A DNA stretch of 30,992 nucleotides from Planctomycetota bacterium (GTDB lineage Bacteria; Planctomycetota; Phycisphaerae; Tepidisphaerales; Tepidisphaeraceae): NCBI GenBank assembly GCA_023417885.1, contig JAEZED010000042.1, forward strand, positions 1-30,992. The letters run 5' to 3'. Under the pieces are notes generated by a model. It did no database searches. It was not told the DNA's origin and saw only the letters and a program-made list of their open reading frames with translations. Numbering within the stretch: position 1 is the first letter of the stretch; each line of letters opens with the position of its first letter. A program made the translations under genes and the position numbers. This document shows positions 16,401 through 25,201 of this stretch, piece after piece.

Positions 16401-17713
16401 GCACACGCATGAAGCCGATCGACGAGAAAGGTGAAGTCATCCTCGGACCAGAAATACGCATGAAAGCATACATTGCCCGTTTGCGTATCCGGCGTCAGCG
16501 CCTCTTCCAGACATTGGGCTATCGTGATCAGCGCCTGCCGCTCCGACGCGTCATCCCAGAAGCCGCCCCAGGACCTGTCCAGAACAGTTTGCGCCGGCTC
16601 GCCGCGCGGCTCGACCAGCACGCGAACCCCCAGCGCGGCGATCCGCCGCCGTTGGGCGTCGGGCACGACCCGCAAGAACACCTTTCTCAACGGCTCTTCT
16701 CCAGCCGAGGGAAGGCGGCCACTTCCCCGGGGGAGTACTTCGTCGCGCCGCCGTTCACCATCGGCAGCTGAAGTGTAATAAGCGCTGCGCAGGCGATACA
16801 GCCGCTCGAGCTGTGCCTTGTTTCGGCGAAGGCCACGGCGAAAGGCGGCCTTGACCTTGGCGCTATCTACTACTGCTTCGGCGTGGGGTGCACCCTCCTG
16901 CACCAGGGCGTCGCGTTCGGCGGGCGGCAAACCAAGGACAGCCCAATCCAGCCAGCCGGTGATCGCTTCCTTGAAGCATGGCTCGATGTAGGGGCAGAAC
17001 TCGCATCTTTCGGCAAAATGCGGCGCTGGCCGCTCCTTCTCGACCAGTTCGATCTGCTGGCCGATGATCGACTTGGCGTCGGCAAGCCCGACCTCCAGAT
17101 CCAGTTCTGACAGGCTCGCTTCGAATACGCTCTCGTCCGTTACCTGATCGGTGTCCGCATCGCGTACCACGATGTTTGCCCGGACCTGCGCCCTGTCCGA
17201 AAGCTCATCCCGCACAAGCTTGACGTACAGTGCAGTCTGCAGCAACGCCGCGCTCCATACCCGGCCGGAGCTCTTGCACTCGAACACCGTGAGGCGGATG
17301 TGGCCTGCATCTTCGTCGGGTTCAGCCGTCAGCACATCGATAAGGCCGGAAACCTCAACGGTCTTCGAACCGACCACGAAGCGTCCGCGGGCAGGACATT
17401 GTGTCGTATAACATGGTCGCCCTGATTCCATGACGCTTGCGATCAGTTCATGGGGTCCGTAGCAGTCCTTCTTGTCGAAGTGCCTCTCTTCGAGAAGATC
17501 TGTGAGCATGGTCTCGGTTTCCCGGCCCCGGCGCTCGGCATGAGTTTCCCCTTCGGCATCCACCTGATTGCCGCTGCCCGGTCCGGGCTGTTCAGCTGCT
17601 GTGAAGTGCAGAAAGCGCTCGCAATGCCCCAAAGACACATAGGCCCCGATTTTCGAAGGCTGAACGATCATCACAATCCCACGTATTGCCGCAATTTCGT
17701 TGTCTGACGGCAT
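13451..17713 (-). CDS. Cas4-like nuclease fused to Dna2/UPF1-type SF1 helicase
   Basis: About 1420 aa from ATG 17713; starts at 17725 or 17671 are also possible, and none has a good ribosome site. The N-terminal 250 residues form a Cas4/Dna2-like PD-(D/E)XK nuclease. It has D126 in GLIDVL, an ECK motif (E145, K147) in LTVFECKSS, and four cysteines placed for an Fe-S cluster (C31 and C237, C240, C246 in CEFCPYIEPC). After a long middle region, a superfamily 1 helicase fills the C-terminus. Its motifs are Walker A GPPGTGKT (near 935), FDEAS (near 1104), VGDHRQLGPV, VGTVDSMQGAERP and RRSNVAMSRSKKRL (near 1327). Eukaryotic Dna2 has the same order and unwinds and trims 5' flaps. A role in DNA-end processing or defence is inferred. 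It stands alone, with hairpin 13400-13432 after it. Confidence 0.88.
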   Translation of the reverse strand: MPSDNEIAAIRGIVMIVQPSKIGAYVSLGHCERFLHFTAAEQPGPGSGNQVDAEGETHAERRGRETETMLTDLLEERHFDKKDCYGPHELIASVMESGRPCYTTQCPARGRFVVGSKTVEVSGLIDVLTAEPDEDAGHIRLTVFECKSSGRVWSAALLQTALYVKLVRDELSDRAQVRANIVVRDADTDQVTDESVFEASLSELDLEVGLADAKSIIGQQIELVEKERPAPHFAERCEFCPYIEPCFKEAITGWLDWAVLGLPPAERDALVQEGAPHAEAVVDSAKVKAAFRRGLRRNKAQLERLYRLRSAYYTSAADGERRRDEVLPRGSGRLPSAGEEPLRKVFLRVVPDAQRRRIAALGVRVLVEPRGEPAQTVLDRSWGGFWDDASERQALITIAQCLEEALTPDTQTGNVCFHAYFWSEDDFTFLVDRLHACAQGQSNDPLLMLAAGLTERDALEGYLGTRLPRVTYLRTYVQQRTNVASIGVSLLEASFLNWPGRADSAWLAEWPVLACCLGVDEADHSLDVDAVRQRLRQHPHFFDRLEPTMVERIQEEEAFRKAFIKIWFDALAAVEAALMKFHSTNTMPAVPVHRTNPVRTPLTDAARPLVEAARQYLEGSQDNVRRAWYAKHFNSIEELISSGTAIELTNPVWANYKRGDERLRLEADVDAEALVALGDVGGTDEIQAAQLKALGKKATQKLSELKLRTDLRAVPVTPNQDILSSEDIVDEGIELTDLKIEELRLGSWAVAKAIPRQSPQANGVPSREHAWRGAEPGTPLFRTDGQEVKRLVVIKDFEPVDPRVRAALAKLADAGFDTTLGALDWWKSDAPPKDVELTDVERHRLETTFKAYAHLREACNNEFLAFRTALERTRDADAVGQSLATLEAAITIVVEGYDPDRSGGSGEPTYEQTAAAAAQRVVIEMLPRRLGLVQGPPGTGKTEFAALAILVWALIQVERTPDDLPAVFVTGVSHQSVSNVLRRCAMVAPLLAGAWRMTSPLTGDREATGRAAAAIRIDRWSIKPDHKLLDAPLAGPEGRLSIVDSRIAAVQGHVQAESYDEQPDAWSEIRARAAIRIVGCVTAQLPNLAADAPIVEKPFRYMVFDEASQTKLQDALLALPLLDHKRGQVLAVGDHRQLGPVEKGVGDADLRYLVRLHRPYGSFYDFVGNHVRPEPLSYTFRLQEDAWRLIASIYQADGVRLHGRSRGHAPHPTSATELLSGTVDWEGVCLLTYDAVRWSGDYKVNPIEIAIIDALFQNGSDAMLDQTVILAPFRVQEDALEAKFGEARVGTVDSMQGAERPTVIYSATGAAAALTRFEDFMIDLRRSNVAMSRSKKRLIVIASKDLLSYTPSTPEAFEVMRIWKHLRRYADRQLEGSPFHVTVSDEDGTARSIAVDALQVRLPNVGEEMSVDSDPLLRQA

Positions 17714-17862
17714 GGCCGTTATCATTTTGGGTTGAGTTCTGCAAAGGAATTTCGGTACGGTCGATGCCCCCCCTACGACACCAAGGCTACGAGGAGGACC
17801 GGCACTACGTGGCATTGGAGCGCAAATTGGGAGTTTGGTGATCGAGGAGGACAGCGGGTACC

Positions 17863-18095
17863 GGCATTGTCACGGGAACCGAGCCGGGGTGCAGAACTCC
17901 CGGAATTCGCAGCTCTGCTTACGCTGCGACGGTCGCGGCCTGCCAGTCGGCCCTGGCCTGCGCCCGGAAGGTGCGCAGGGTGCGGCGGGAGACCAGGTGG
18001 CGTTGAAGGTTGAAGCAGTTGTATGCGGCGGCGTGCATGGAAGTGAAGCGCTGGGCGGACCCGGGCGACTTGAAGCGCTGCATCTTTCCCGTCGT
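17863..18095 (-). pseudogene. IS6-family transposase 3' remnant
   Basis: The minus strand ends in a typical IS6-family transposase C-terminus: MQRFKSPGSAQRFTSMHAAA, then YNCFNLQRHLVSRRTLRTFR, AQARADWQAATVAA and a TAA at 17919-17921. Only about 55 residues of a roughly 235-aa protein remain, without the DDE residues. About 55 bp further on, plus-strand GGCATTGTCACGGG from 17863 resembles the GGCA-TGT start of IS6 terminal repeats, so the outer end may be intact (inference). Its inner end is fused to an IS91 transposase near 18095. Confidence 0.7.
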
Positions 18096-18903
18096 CGCAC
18101 CGGCTGTTGGCGATCGCCACCCGGTGGGTGTAGCGGCCCAGGTACTCCAGCACGGTTTCCGGTCCGCCGAACGGCGGCTTGGCGTAAACCACCCAGTCGA
18201 CCCGGTGCAAGGCGGCCAGCTGCGCGGTAAACGCCTCCGGATCACCAGCACCGATCAGGGCGCCGGCCCGATGGGCGGCCGCCAGCTCCTCCAGAAAGCG
18301 GCGCCGGTACAGCTAGAACAGGACGCGCACCGGCAGGAAGAAGCCGGGCCGGCAGCCTACCCAGCGCTGCCCATCGGACGCCGGCCCGCTGCCGGGGACG
18401 ATGCAGTGAAAGTGGGGATGATGCTGCAGGGTCTGGCCCCAGGTGTGCAGCACGGTCATCACCCCGAGCTCAGCCCCGAGATGGCGCGGATCGGCGGCGA
18501 TCGTCCGCAGCGTTTCCGCCGCCGTGCGGAACAGGATGCCGTAGACCATCGCCTTGTTGCGCAGCGCCAGTTCAGCGACCGGTCCTGGCACGGTGAACAC
18601 CACGTGGAAATAGGGGACGGGTAACAAGTCGGCCTGGCGGTCCGCCAGCCATTGTGCCTGTGCCAGCCCCTGGCACTTGGGGCAGTGGCGGTTGCGGCAG
18701 GAGTTGTAGGCGATGCGCACCGCGCCGCAGTCGGCACAGGCTTCGGCATGGCCGCCGAGCGCCGCCGTCCGGCACGCCTCGATGACGGCCAGGACGCGAC
18801 GCTGCGAACGGCTGAGCTGGCCGGCATGGGCGGCGCGGTAAGCGGCGCCGTGCTGTTGGACGATGTCCGCCACCTCCAGGGCGGGCCGCATGGCCGGCGT
18901 CAA
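18096..18903 (-). pseudogene. IS91-family transposase, amber-interrupted and truncated
   Basis: The minus-strand frame starts at TTG 18903, overlapping the integrase stop, or more likely at ATG 18891. It shows the IS91 zinc-binding region (EACADCGAVRIAYNSCRNRH, then CPKCQG), the Y2/HUH-type block HPHFHCIVPGSG, and FFLPVRVLF followed by an in-frame TAG at 18313-18315. Past the TAG the same frame continues with RRRFLEEL, VDWVVYAKPPFGGPETVLEY and GRYTHRVAIANS, all standard family sequence. The match then stops abruptly near 18095, where an IS6 remnant begins. The usual C-terminal 100 or so residues are lost. It belonged to an IS91 type that carries its own tyrosine recombinase upstream. Confidence 0.85.
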
Positions 18904-19760
18904 GCCGTGCCCGGGTGCCCCGTCGGCAAGCGGTCCAGCGGGCTCGCCGTGCGCGCGATCAGCGCCGGAGTAACCTGCGTGTAGAGGGCCGTCGTGGCGA
19001 TGCGGCGGTGGCCCGGCAGCACCTGGATGATGCGCAGGTCGGTACCGGCTTCCAACAAGTGGGTGGCGAAGCTGTGCCGCAGCGTGTGCATGGTCGCCGG
19101 CTTGGTCAGCCCCGCCTTATGCCGGGCCACACGGCAGGCGTCCTGCAAGGTGGCGGGGCTGACGGGGCTTCCTTTCTGGCGGCCGGGGAACAACCAGGTT
19201 TCCGGGCGTTCCTCCCGCCAATAGGCGCGCAGAATGGCGAGCAGTTGGGGCGACAGCATGACATAGCGGTCCTTGGCGCCCTTGCCCTGCTCGACGCGGA
19301 TGACCATGCGGTCGATGTCGATGTCGCCGACCTTCAGCGTGGCGACCTCCGAGACGCGCAGCCCGGTGGCGTAGGCGGTGGTCAGCGCGACGCGGCTACG
19401 GGCCACCGGCACGGCGTCCAGGAACCGCGCCACCTCCTCGGCGCTGAGCACGACCGGCAGCGCGCGCGGCTCGCGCGCCCGGGCGATGCGCTCGGCCAAG
19501 GCCGGCTGCTCCAGGGTGATGCCGAAGAAGAAGCGCAGGGCGCAGGCGACTTGGTCGATGTGGCCCCAAGACCGCTTCTGCTGGGTGAGGTGAAGCAGGC
19601 AGGTGCGTATCTCCTCGGCGCCCAGTGCGTTGGGCGGACGACCGAAGTGCCGGCTGAAGTTGGCCACTGCATAGACGTAGGACTGCTGGGTCGCCGGCGA
19701 GAAGTTGCGCAGCGTCATGTCCTCGATCATCCGCTGCCGAAGGGGGCTGATCCGGGGCAT
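18900..19760 (-). CDS. IS91-associated tyrosine recombinase (integrase)
   Basis: A 286-aa site-specific recombinase from ATG 19760, with a perfect AGGAGG 7 nt upstream. The N-terminal SAM-like core-binding domain (MTLRNFSPATQQSYVYAVAN, about 15-100) is followed by the catalytic domain. The catalytic set is R in TAYATGLRVSEVA, K in GKGAKDR, HTLRHSFATHLLE, GHRRIATT and a Tyr in ALYTQVTP. The motif usually read LGH is LPGHR here, a small change that may or may not matter. Its stop overlaps the IS91 transposase start, as in IS91 elements that carry an integrase. The frame is intact although its partner is dead. Confidence 0.92.
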   Translation of the reverse strand: MPRISPLRQRMIEDMTLRNFSPATQQSYVYAVANFSRHFGRPPNALGAEEIRTCLLHLTQQKRSWGHIDQVACALRFFFGITLEQPALAERIARAREPRALPVVLSAEEVARFLDAVPVARSRVALTTAYATGLRVSEVATLKVGDIDIDRMVIRVEQGKGAKDRYVMLSPQLLAILRAYWREERPETWLFPGRQKGSPVSPATLQDACRVARHKAGLTKPATMHTLRHSFATHLLEAGTDLRIIQVLPGHRRIATTALYTQVTPALIARTASPLDRLPTGHPGTA

Positions 19761-19809
19761 CGTGGGACCTCCTGTCTGGAATCAATCCCATGCCCACATT
19801 CCGATGGGT

Positions 19810-19825
19810 CAGAGGTTCCCCTCTG
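19810..19825. other. Hairpin between the 1693-aa gene and the IS91 element
   Basis: Arms CAGAGG and CCTCTG enclose a TTCC loop, 33 nt beyond the stop of the giant gene. It could be that gene's terminator or the end-proximal hairpin of the IS91 element. No T-run is present. Confidence 0.35.
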
Positions 19826-19858
19826 CTGCCCCTATGCCGCGTCAGCGGCTTCGTTCAA

Positions 19859-22800
19859 TCACTCCTCCAGCAGTTCGTGAAACAGCCTTTCGCTGGCTTC
19901 GTCCAGTCGGTCGATCTCGTCTCGAGGGTAGTGCTCCCAGTTCGTGGCATTGAACAATCGGGATTCGATCAGCAAGTAAGATCGTGGATCGCGCTCCAGC
20001 ACCCGCACGATATCCTCGCGGTGAATCCACTGCATGGGTGCGCTCAACACCGCCGCAAGGCGCGGTTGCCATCCCTTGATCCTGACGAAGCGGAGGTGTT
20101 CGGTGAGGAGCCGAAAGCCCCGCCAGAGTGAGATGTCATCCCCGTTGGGGGAGGCTGATGCTCTCGGCTGAAAGCGCTGCGTCCAACGGTAAAGCAGACC
20201 GGCCAAGACCGTGTCGATCTCCGGCGCGTTCACCCTGAGCGCCAAGGCGCACAGACCTTCGAACAACTCGTCCGTGCCGGACGACACGTGACGTGCCAGA
20301 AACGGGATCATGCGCGTATCGACATACTTCGATACCAGCGGCATCCCTTGTCCGCACAGGTATGGAAACAGTACATGCTCGTGCAGGGCAAGCTCGTCAT
20401 AGAACCGGTTGCTATCGTTCTCGGCGCACAAGCAGGCCAGGAAATCCCGAACGTAAGTCTCCGCAAGGAAACCGGCCATCTGTTCTTCGTGCCAGGGGAT
20501 TGGCAGTCCGAACCGGTTGGCCGCCGCTATCGCGGGCCTGATGAGCGCTCCCGCCGACCGGCTGCTCCCTGAGTATGACAGTTGCAGTTGCGCGACCTCG
20601 TGGCCATCCGCAGTGAATCGGATGCCTGGGACATAGGTTTCGATGCCATGGCTATGGTCGTTCGCCGGGTCCGCCAGCCTGATAAGCAGTTCGCACTGTT
20701 CGGCCGTGATCGATTTCAGCACCAGAGGAGGCGCCGCCGTGAACTCGGCATCCGCATCGGAAAGGACGCGAACCGCGTCGTCGTAACTGAGATACGACGC
20801 TGGTCTCGACATGTCCTGTTGGGCAAATGCATCCGGTCGACTCCGCAGCGGGGCCGCGCGCCGCTGGTCGATATCGGCAATGACGTTGTGCAGCCGCGCA
20901 TTTCCTTTGCACGGTGATGCTTCGACCCGCGCCGTCAACCTCGATGCGAGCTCCGGATCCTCTCCTTGGGCCCGGAAACACTCCTTCACGCACTTCGTCG
21001 CGAACCAGAGGTGATCGGCGGCGGCAAGCTGTTCCTCGATCAGGTCGGGGCGCCCGCTGGTGCGCAACGAGCGCAGCACGGCGCTGTGCAGCATGGGGAC
21101 GTGCAACTCGTCGAGGATGAGGTCGGGTGCCTTCGGGTTCGCTGGGCAGCCTTTCTCGACCAGCCGTTCGAAAAGCCAAGCCGCTGCCTCACTCCCGGAA
21201 GGAACGTCTTCCGTAAACAGCGCATCCTTCCAATACTCTTCTATAAGATCTTTGAAGAATCCGATGAAACCTTCTCTTCCCAGAGTAACGTACTCCGTGA
21301 CAATCGGGGCCGCATCCAGAAGAATGGCGGACAAGGAGGCGTGGCAACGCAAACTCCAGCTTCTGTCGATTACAAGTGGAGAACGCTCCGCCAACACGAC
21401 GGGCGCAATTCTCGTCATCGCCTCCTCATAGGGCAGCCGCCCCGCAGCAAAGACGGCAGCCCGCTGGACCTGCCAGTGCCGTGCGGGGTCACAGGCAATG
21501 GCTACGAGCCGGTCCGCCATGCTCACGTCGCGCAGCCGCATCGCAAGAATGCACTGCCAGAGCTGGATCACCGGCAAGTCAAGACGGCCTTGCAGATCCG
21601 ACATGGACCGCGGACCTGAGGCCACAATCGCCGTTGCAAGCCCGACCGCCTGCTCCTCCGAGTCCTCGCGCGCGTAGCGATCAACCAGCCGCCTCAAAGC
21701 CGCGCGGGAACGCCGCGCCTGGAGCCCGATGAGAGCGCAGCGACGAACCTGCGGGTCTTGGTGATCCACCGCACCCAGGAGCATGTCCGTGGCTGCCGGG
21801 AGAGGTAGATTGCCCAAGCTGGCAAGAGCCCCGATCAGGGGAAGGCTACTCTTTCCATCCGCAGATCGCAGGGCCTCTTCAAGCAACGGGATGGCGTCTG
21901 GGAAGGGCGACTGTACGCACAACATCAAAAACCAGAATTCCAGGAACTTGAGCTTCTGTGGATCGGCTTCGATCATCTTCAATTTCCGGTAAATTTCACC
22001 GAGATCCGCACCGGACGACGCAAGGACGAAAAGAGATGACGCGCGGTCTTCGGGTGTGGCGTTGCTGTCGAGCAGGCGCGCCTCGTACCGGCTGCGGTCA
22101 TACAGGGCGGGAACCAGCGCCGGAACTAGCTTGGCGAACGCAGCCAGTGTATCCGTCCTGGTCATCAGCGGATCGCACAGGGCACAGACCGAAGGCTCAG
22201 CCAGGAAAATCAGGACGCGGATGGCGTTCTCCAGGATCCGGCCCTCCATGGAGCCATCCTGGAGAATGTCGATGGCGTGCGTGCGGAGCGCCGCTCGCTG
22301 TTCCCACACCAAGTTTTCAAGGGAGCCCAGCAAGGCCGACCGCGCAAGGAACATGTCGGATGGCTTCGCGGAGGGCAGCGCCGCGAGAAACTCGACGGCG
22401 TCATCCCGGCTGTCGATCTTCAGTGAAATGAGGTGGCGTCGGCGCGCATGGCCCGGCTGCTCCATCATCTCCGAATCAGATACAAGGAATTGAAAGACGT
22501 GCCGTAGCGTCTCCCGGCGCCGGTCGAGCGTCAGAACACGGAGAAGCTGCCGCTTGGTCTCCGGCGGCTGCCAGTTGAAGAAGTCGATCGTCCGCGAATC
22601 AACAGGGACTCGCCGGCGAAGCATACCGATCGTCAGCGCGGCCAGCGCCGAATCCCTTGCGGCCGGATCGCGCACGGCGATTGCTGCATGAACGATGAGA
22701 TCGTGCAAGCGCGAAGGGTCGGATGCGAGAATAGCCTCGACGATCGGCGATGCCCATCGGTGGTCACTGAACCGCTCCGGCTGCTGCTGGAGGAGTTGAA

Positions 22801-24940
22801 ACAGTCGGTCGGCGGGCGCCTGCTCCCCCAGGCCGGCGAGTATCCTGGGCAGAAGCCAACCGTATTCGACGGGTTCGGCGCCCGCCCACGCACCAATGAC
22901 CTCGTCGGCCGACACCAACTTGCGGCCGAGGACAAAGGAGGAAAGCGCTGCCCAATGCTTCCCGTGGAGGAATTCCTCGCGCGCCCGCACCTGCGCTTGA
23001 TCCGTCTCGCCCGCCGCCTTCAGGTGGAAGATTTCCTCGGGAGCCAATCCCTGAGCGCCATACCAGGTCGCGAGCGCGCGATGGGTCGAGCGGCGGATAC
23101 CTGGGGGGACCAGGTCTTCGAGCCCCGCGCGCGCTGTCTCGTGCATTTCGAACGAGTCCCCGTCGTGCGACCGAAGCAGTCCCTGCTCCAGCAACTCGCG
23201 AATGGCCAGTCCGACATGGTCGTCGGGGAAAATCTCGGCAGCGTCGCGGTGTCTGAATGGCAGAGCGAAGCACACCAGCTTTTCGGCAGTCCGCCGGGCA
23301 TCATCGCTGATCCGGCGAAAGCGCCTCTGGTCCGCGTGCGCAAGCATGTTCTCGATGGGACCAGCGGCCATTTCAGCCATCTCCTCCATGGACGACGCCC
23401 GGGCGAGCGACCATGCCAAGCCGGCGGGCAGCCCTGCCGCCCGGCCAGCCGTCACACGCTGGTAGATGTCCCGAAGCACGCTCCGGTCGGGCTTGGGATG
23501 GCGGCGCGCGACCAGAGCCACGAACTCTTCATACCGAAAACCCGGAATATCCAGCCGGCCGATGCCGTGCGCGTTCCGGTCCAACTGGCTCAGGGTGCGC
23601 AGAGCGCTCTCCTGACCGAACACGGCGACCCGGCACACCGGGGATGACAGGCCGCAGACGAACGTGGCGAGATCGTGGGCGAAGGTATCGGTGCACGTGC
23701 CCTCGACCAGATCCAGCAGAAGCAGAACCGCTTGCGGAATGCCCGAGAAGGAACGCGCGAGCCGCGATAATATCTCCTCCCACGCCAGATGGCCGTTAAC
23801 GGAAACAGAGAATGGTTCGCTGATGCCCGTGCGCCGGAGGTGGAAGGCCACACCCGTCAGCACGTCCCGCAGGCCGACACTTGGCCGGACTTCAGCATAA
23901 TACACGAAGCGTTCCGGATCGGTGGTCCGTGACCGTTGCGCAACCTCGCCGGCGAGCTTCGTTTTGCCAGAGCCGGACAGTCCGACCGCCTCGATCGCTC
24001 GGCCGGAGCAGCGCGATGTGAAGCGTTTGGTCAGGTTCGGCCTGGCGACATGCTCCGCCGCGAGCGGCGGTGCCTCCTTGACGGGATTCATCGTCGGCCA
24101 GACGCTGCGCAGTTCGAACTCGAACTCCTCCTGACGGAATGTTCGCCCCGGTTGTTTGGAGATGTCGCTGATGAAGCCGCGCAGGTTCCGGAACAGCGTG
24201 TGTTCGATGACCGCCCGCTGGAGCGCGTATTGCTGTTCCAGCCGGTCGTAAACGCGCTGCCTGACGTCCTGCTCGGTGCCGTACGTGGGTTCGATCCGGA
24301 TCCTGGCCAGCACGTCCGGCAGGCAGCTGTGCAGATGCGCGGACCTAGTGCGGTAATGTCGACCGATGTCCTCGGCGCCGATGCTTTTGGCGAAGTCGCA
24401 AAAGGCGTCGGCGATTAACGACGGGGTATGCGCCGGATCGATCGGAGGGGCGGCTGGGGCTCTCCAGTGCAGAAGCTTTTTCCGAACCTCCGCTTTCGGT
24501 TTGAGAGCGATGAGCGCTTCGTTGCGAGCAAGTCCGTGCACTGCCTTCCAGTAGGATCCACTCAAGGCCGTGGGAGCGTGCGCACCGGCATCGACAAGCG
24601 CTTGGACCGCAGGATCGACCTCATTGCCAAGGATCCAGACCTGCTCGTCGGCGTTGCCGGACAGACGCTTGATCGTGTTCGGAAGCAGTTCGGCGATCAC
24701 ATCCAAAAGCGTCCAGACCGTAGGCTTGGGATTTCCATCCTGGTCTTCGGACGGCTTTTTGATCTGCAGATAGCGTCGTCGCTTGAGCGCGCCCACCATC
24801 CACGTCAAATCGAGGTCGTCATCGCCCTCCGGTCGCACTTCCGCTTCTTCACCATGCTGATCGAAATGCCCGAAAATGCGGTCCAGAATAACAGTTGCTT
24901 GGTAATCGAACCCTTTGATTGCGCTAATTCCGCCGGACAT
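19859..24940 (-). CDS. Avs-like STAND NTPase with N-terminal Cap4-like nuclease
   Basis: A 1693-aa protein. ATG 24940 is chosen because the conserved MSGGISAIKGFDYQ opening starts there; residues upstream look non-coding. Residues 1-150 resemble Cap4/DUF4297-type DNA endonuclease domains: GFDYQ at 10-14, EGDDDLDL at 38-45 and YLQIKK at 57-62 (PD-(D/E)XK pattern with Q-x-K). The NTPase has Walker A GLSGSGKT near 325 and a hydrophobic Walker B LLLLDLVEG near 405. The remaining 1000 or so residues are leucine- and alanine-rich helical pairs, probably TPR/HEAT-like sensor repeats. STAND proteins oligomerise on ligand binding; Avs members detect phage proteins and then cut DNA. It lies 261 bp after a second gene of the same plan. 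The target and fine family are unknown. Confidence 0.8.
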   Translation of the reverse strand: MSGGISAIKGFDYQATVILDRIFGHFDQHGEEAEVRPEGDDDLDLTWMVGALKRRRYLQIKKPSEDQDGNPKPTVWTLLDVIAELLPNTIKRLSGNADEQVWILGNEVDPAVQALVDAGAHAPTALSGSYWKAVHGLARNEALIALKPKAEVRKKLLHWRAPAAPPIDPAHTPSLIADAFCDFAKSIGAEDIGRHYRTRSAHLHSCLPDVLARIRIEPTYGTEQDVRQRVYDRLEQQYALQRAVIEHTLFRNLRGFISDISKQPGRTFRQEEFEFELRSVWPTMNPVKEAPPLAAEHVARPNLTKRFTSRCSGRAIEAVGLSGSGKTKLAGEVAQRSRTTDPERFVYYAEVRPSVGLRDVLTGVAFHLRRTGISEPFSVSVNGHLAWEEILSRLARSFSGIPQAVLLLLDLVEGTCTDTFAHDLATFVCGLSSPVCRVAVFGQESALRTLSQLDRNAHGIGRLDIPGFRYEEFVALVARRHPKPDRSVLRDIYQRVTAGRAAGLPAGLAWSLARASSMEEMAEMAAGPIENMLAHADQRRFRRISDDARRTAEKLVCFALPFRHRDAAEIFPDDHVGLAIRELLEQGLLRSHDGDSFEMHETARAGLEDLVPPGIRRSTHRALATWYGAQGLAPEEIFHLKAAGETDQAQVRAREEFLHGKHWAALSSFVLGRKLVSADEVIGAWAGAEPVEYGWLLPRILAGLGEQAPADRLFQLLQQQPERFSDHRWASPIVEAILASDPSRLHDLIVHAAIAVRDPAARDSALAALTIGMLRRRVPVDSRTIDFFNWQPPETKRQLLRVLTLDRRRETLRHVFQFLVSDSEMMEQPGHARRRHLISLKIDSRDDAVEFLAALPSAKPSDMFLARSALLGSLENLVWEQRAALRTHAIDILQDGSMEGRILENAIRVLIFLAEPSVCALCDPLMTRTDTLAAFAKLVPALVPALYDRSRYEARLLDSNATPEDRASSLFVLASSGADLGEIYRKLKMIEADPQKLKFLEFWFLMLCVQSPFPDAIPLLEEALRSADGKSSLPLIGALASLGNLPLPAATDMLLGAVDHQDPQVRRCALIGLQARRSRAALRRLVDRYAREDSEEQAVGLATAIVASGPRSMSDLQGRLDLPVIQLWQCILAMRLRDVSMADRLVAIACDPARHWQVQRAAVFAAGRLPYEEAMTRIAPVVLAERSPLVIDRSWSLRCHASLSAILLDAAPIVTEYVTLGREGFIGFFKDLIEEYWKDALFTEDVPSGSEAAAWLFERLVEKGCPANPKAPDLILDELHVPMLHSAVLRSLRTSGRPDLIEEQLAAADHLWFATKCVKECFRAQGEDPELASRLTARVEASPCKGNARLHNVIADIDQRRAAPLRSRPDAFAQQDMSRPASYLSYDDAVRVLSDADAEFTAAPPLVLKSITAEQCELLIRLADPANDHSHGIETYVPGIRFTADGHEVAQLQLSYSGSSRSAGALIRPAIAAANRFGLPIPWHEEQMAGFLAETYVRDFLACLCAENDSNRFYDELALHEHVLFPYLCGQGMPLVSKYVDTRMIPFLARHVSSGTDELFEGLCALALRVNAPEIDTVLAGLLYRWTQRFQPRASASPNGDDISLWRGFRLLTEHLRFVRIKGWQPRLAAVLSAPMQWIHREDIVRVLERDPRSYLLIESRLFNATNWEHYPRDEIDRLDEASERLFHELLEE

Positions 24941-24963
24941 GAAATGAATGCCCCAACCTGAAC

Positions 24964-24976
24964 GTGTATGGTACAC
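24964..24976. promoter_or_regulatory. Operator-like palindrome before the 1693-aa gene
   Basis: GTGTA and TACAC flank TGG, a compact inverted repeat 23 bp upstream of ATG 24940. This is where a repressor or activator could sit. No regulator gene is present in the window to pair with it. Confidence 0.35.
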
Positions 24977-25004
24977 AGATAAATCTTCTCTTAGGACTAT
25001 GCAA
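24976..25004 (-). promoter_or_regulatory. Weak candidate promoter of the 1693-aa gene
   Basis: The minus strand has TTGCAT (24999-25004) and TATCTG (24976-24981) separated by 17 bp, in a locally AT-richer patch. The -10 match is poor. Its position next to the palindrome at 24964-24976 is the main support. Confidence 0.25.
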
Positions 25005-25080
25005 GCATAATTGCCGCGCCTTTGCTGTGAACCCTTCAAGGTTTCTCTCGGGTAACATGCGCCGGACTTTAGAGACGGTG

Positions 25081-25100
25081 CGTGTCGCCATCGCGACATG
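25081..25100. other. Hairpin in the gap between the two giant genes
   Basis: TGTCGC and GCGACA pair around CATC, extendable by a G-T and a C-G pair. A 12-bp palindrome GGCTGCGCAGCC lies nearby at 25154-25165. Either could end transcription of the 1502-aa gene, but neither has a T-run. The 24941-25201 gap holds no gene. Confidence 0.3.
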
Positions 25101-25201
25101 AGGGAGCAACCGTCAGCCTGAAGGGCAGCCGGGGCAATGCTGGCGTGCTGTCGGGCTGCGCAGCCATGCACCCGACTCCCCCAGGTTTGCGACGTTATCT
25201 C

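Noticed and set aside
15152..16771. Plus-strand open frame of 539 codons
   Set aside because: Antisense to the middle of the Dna2-like gene; no motif or ribosome site of its own.
13451..17713. CRISPR-type Cas4 adaptation gene
   Set aside because: The Cas4-like domain is fused to an SF1 helicase, there is no cas1 or cas2, and no repeat-spacer array was seen anywhere in the window.
24941..25171. N-terminal extension of the 1693-aa protein
   Set aside because: The extra 77 residues are cysteine- and basic-rich with no pattern, and they cover the AT-richer upstream region. The conserved opening starts at 24940.
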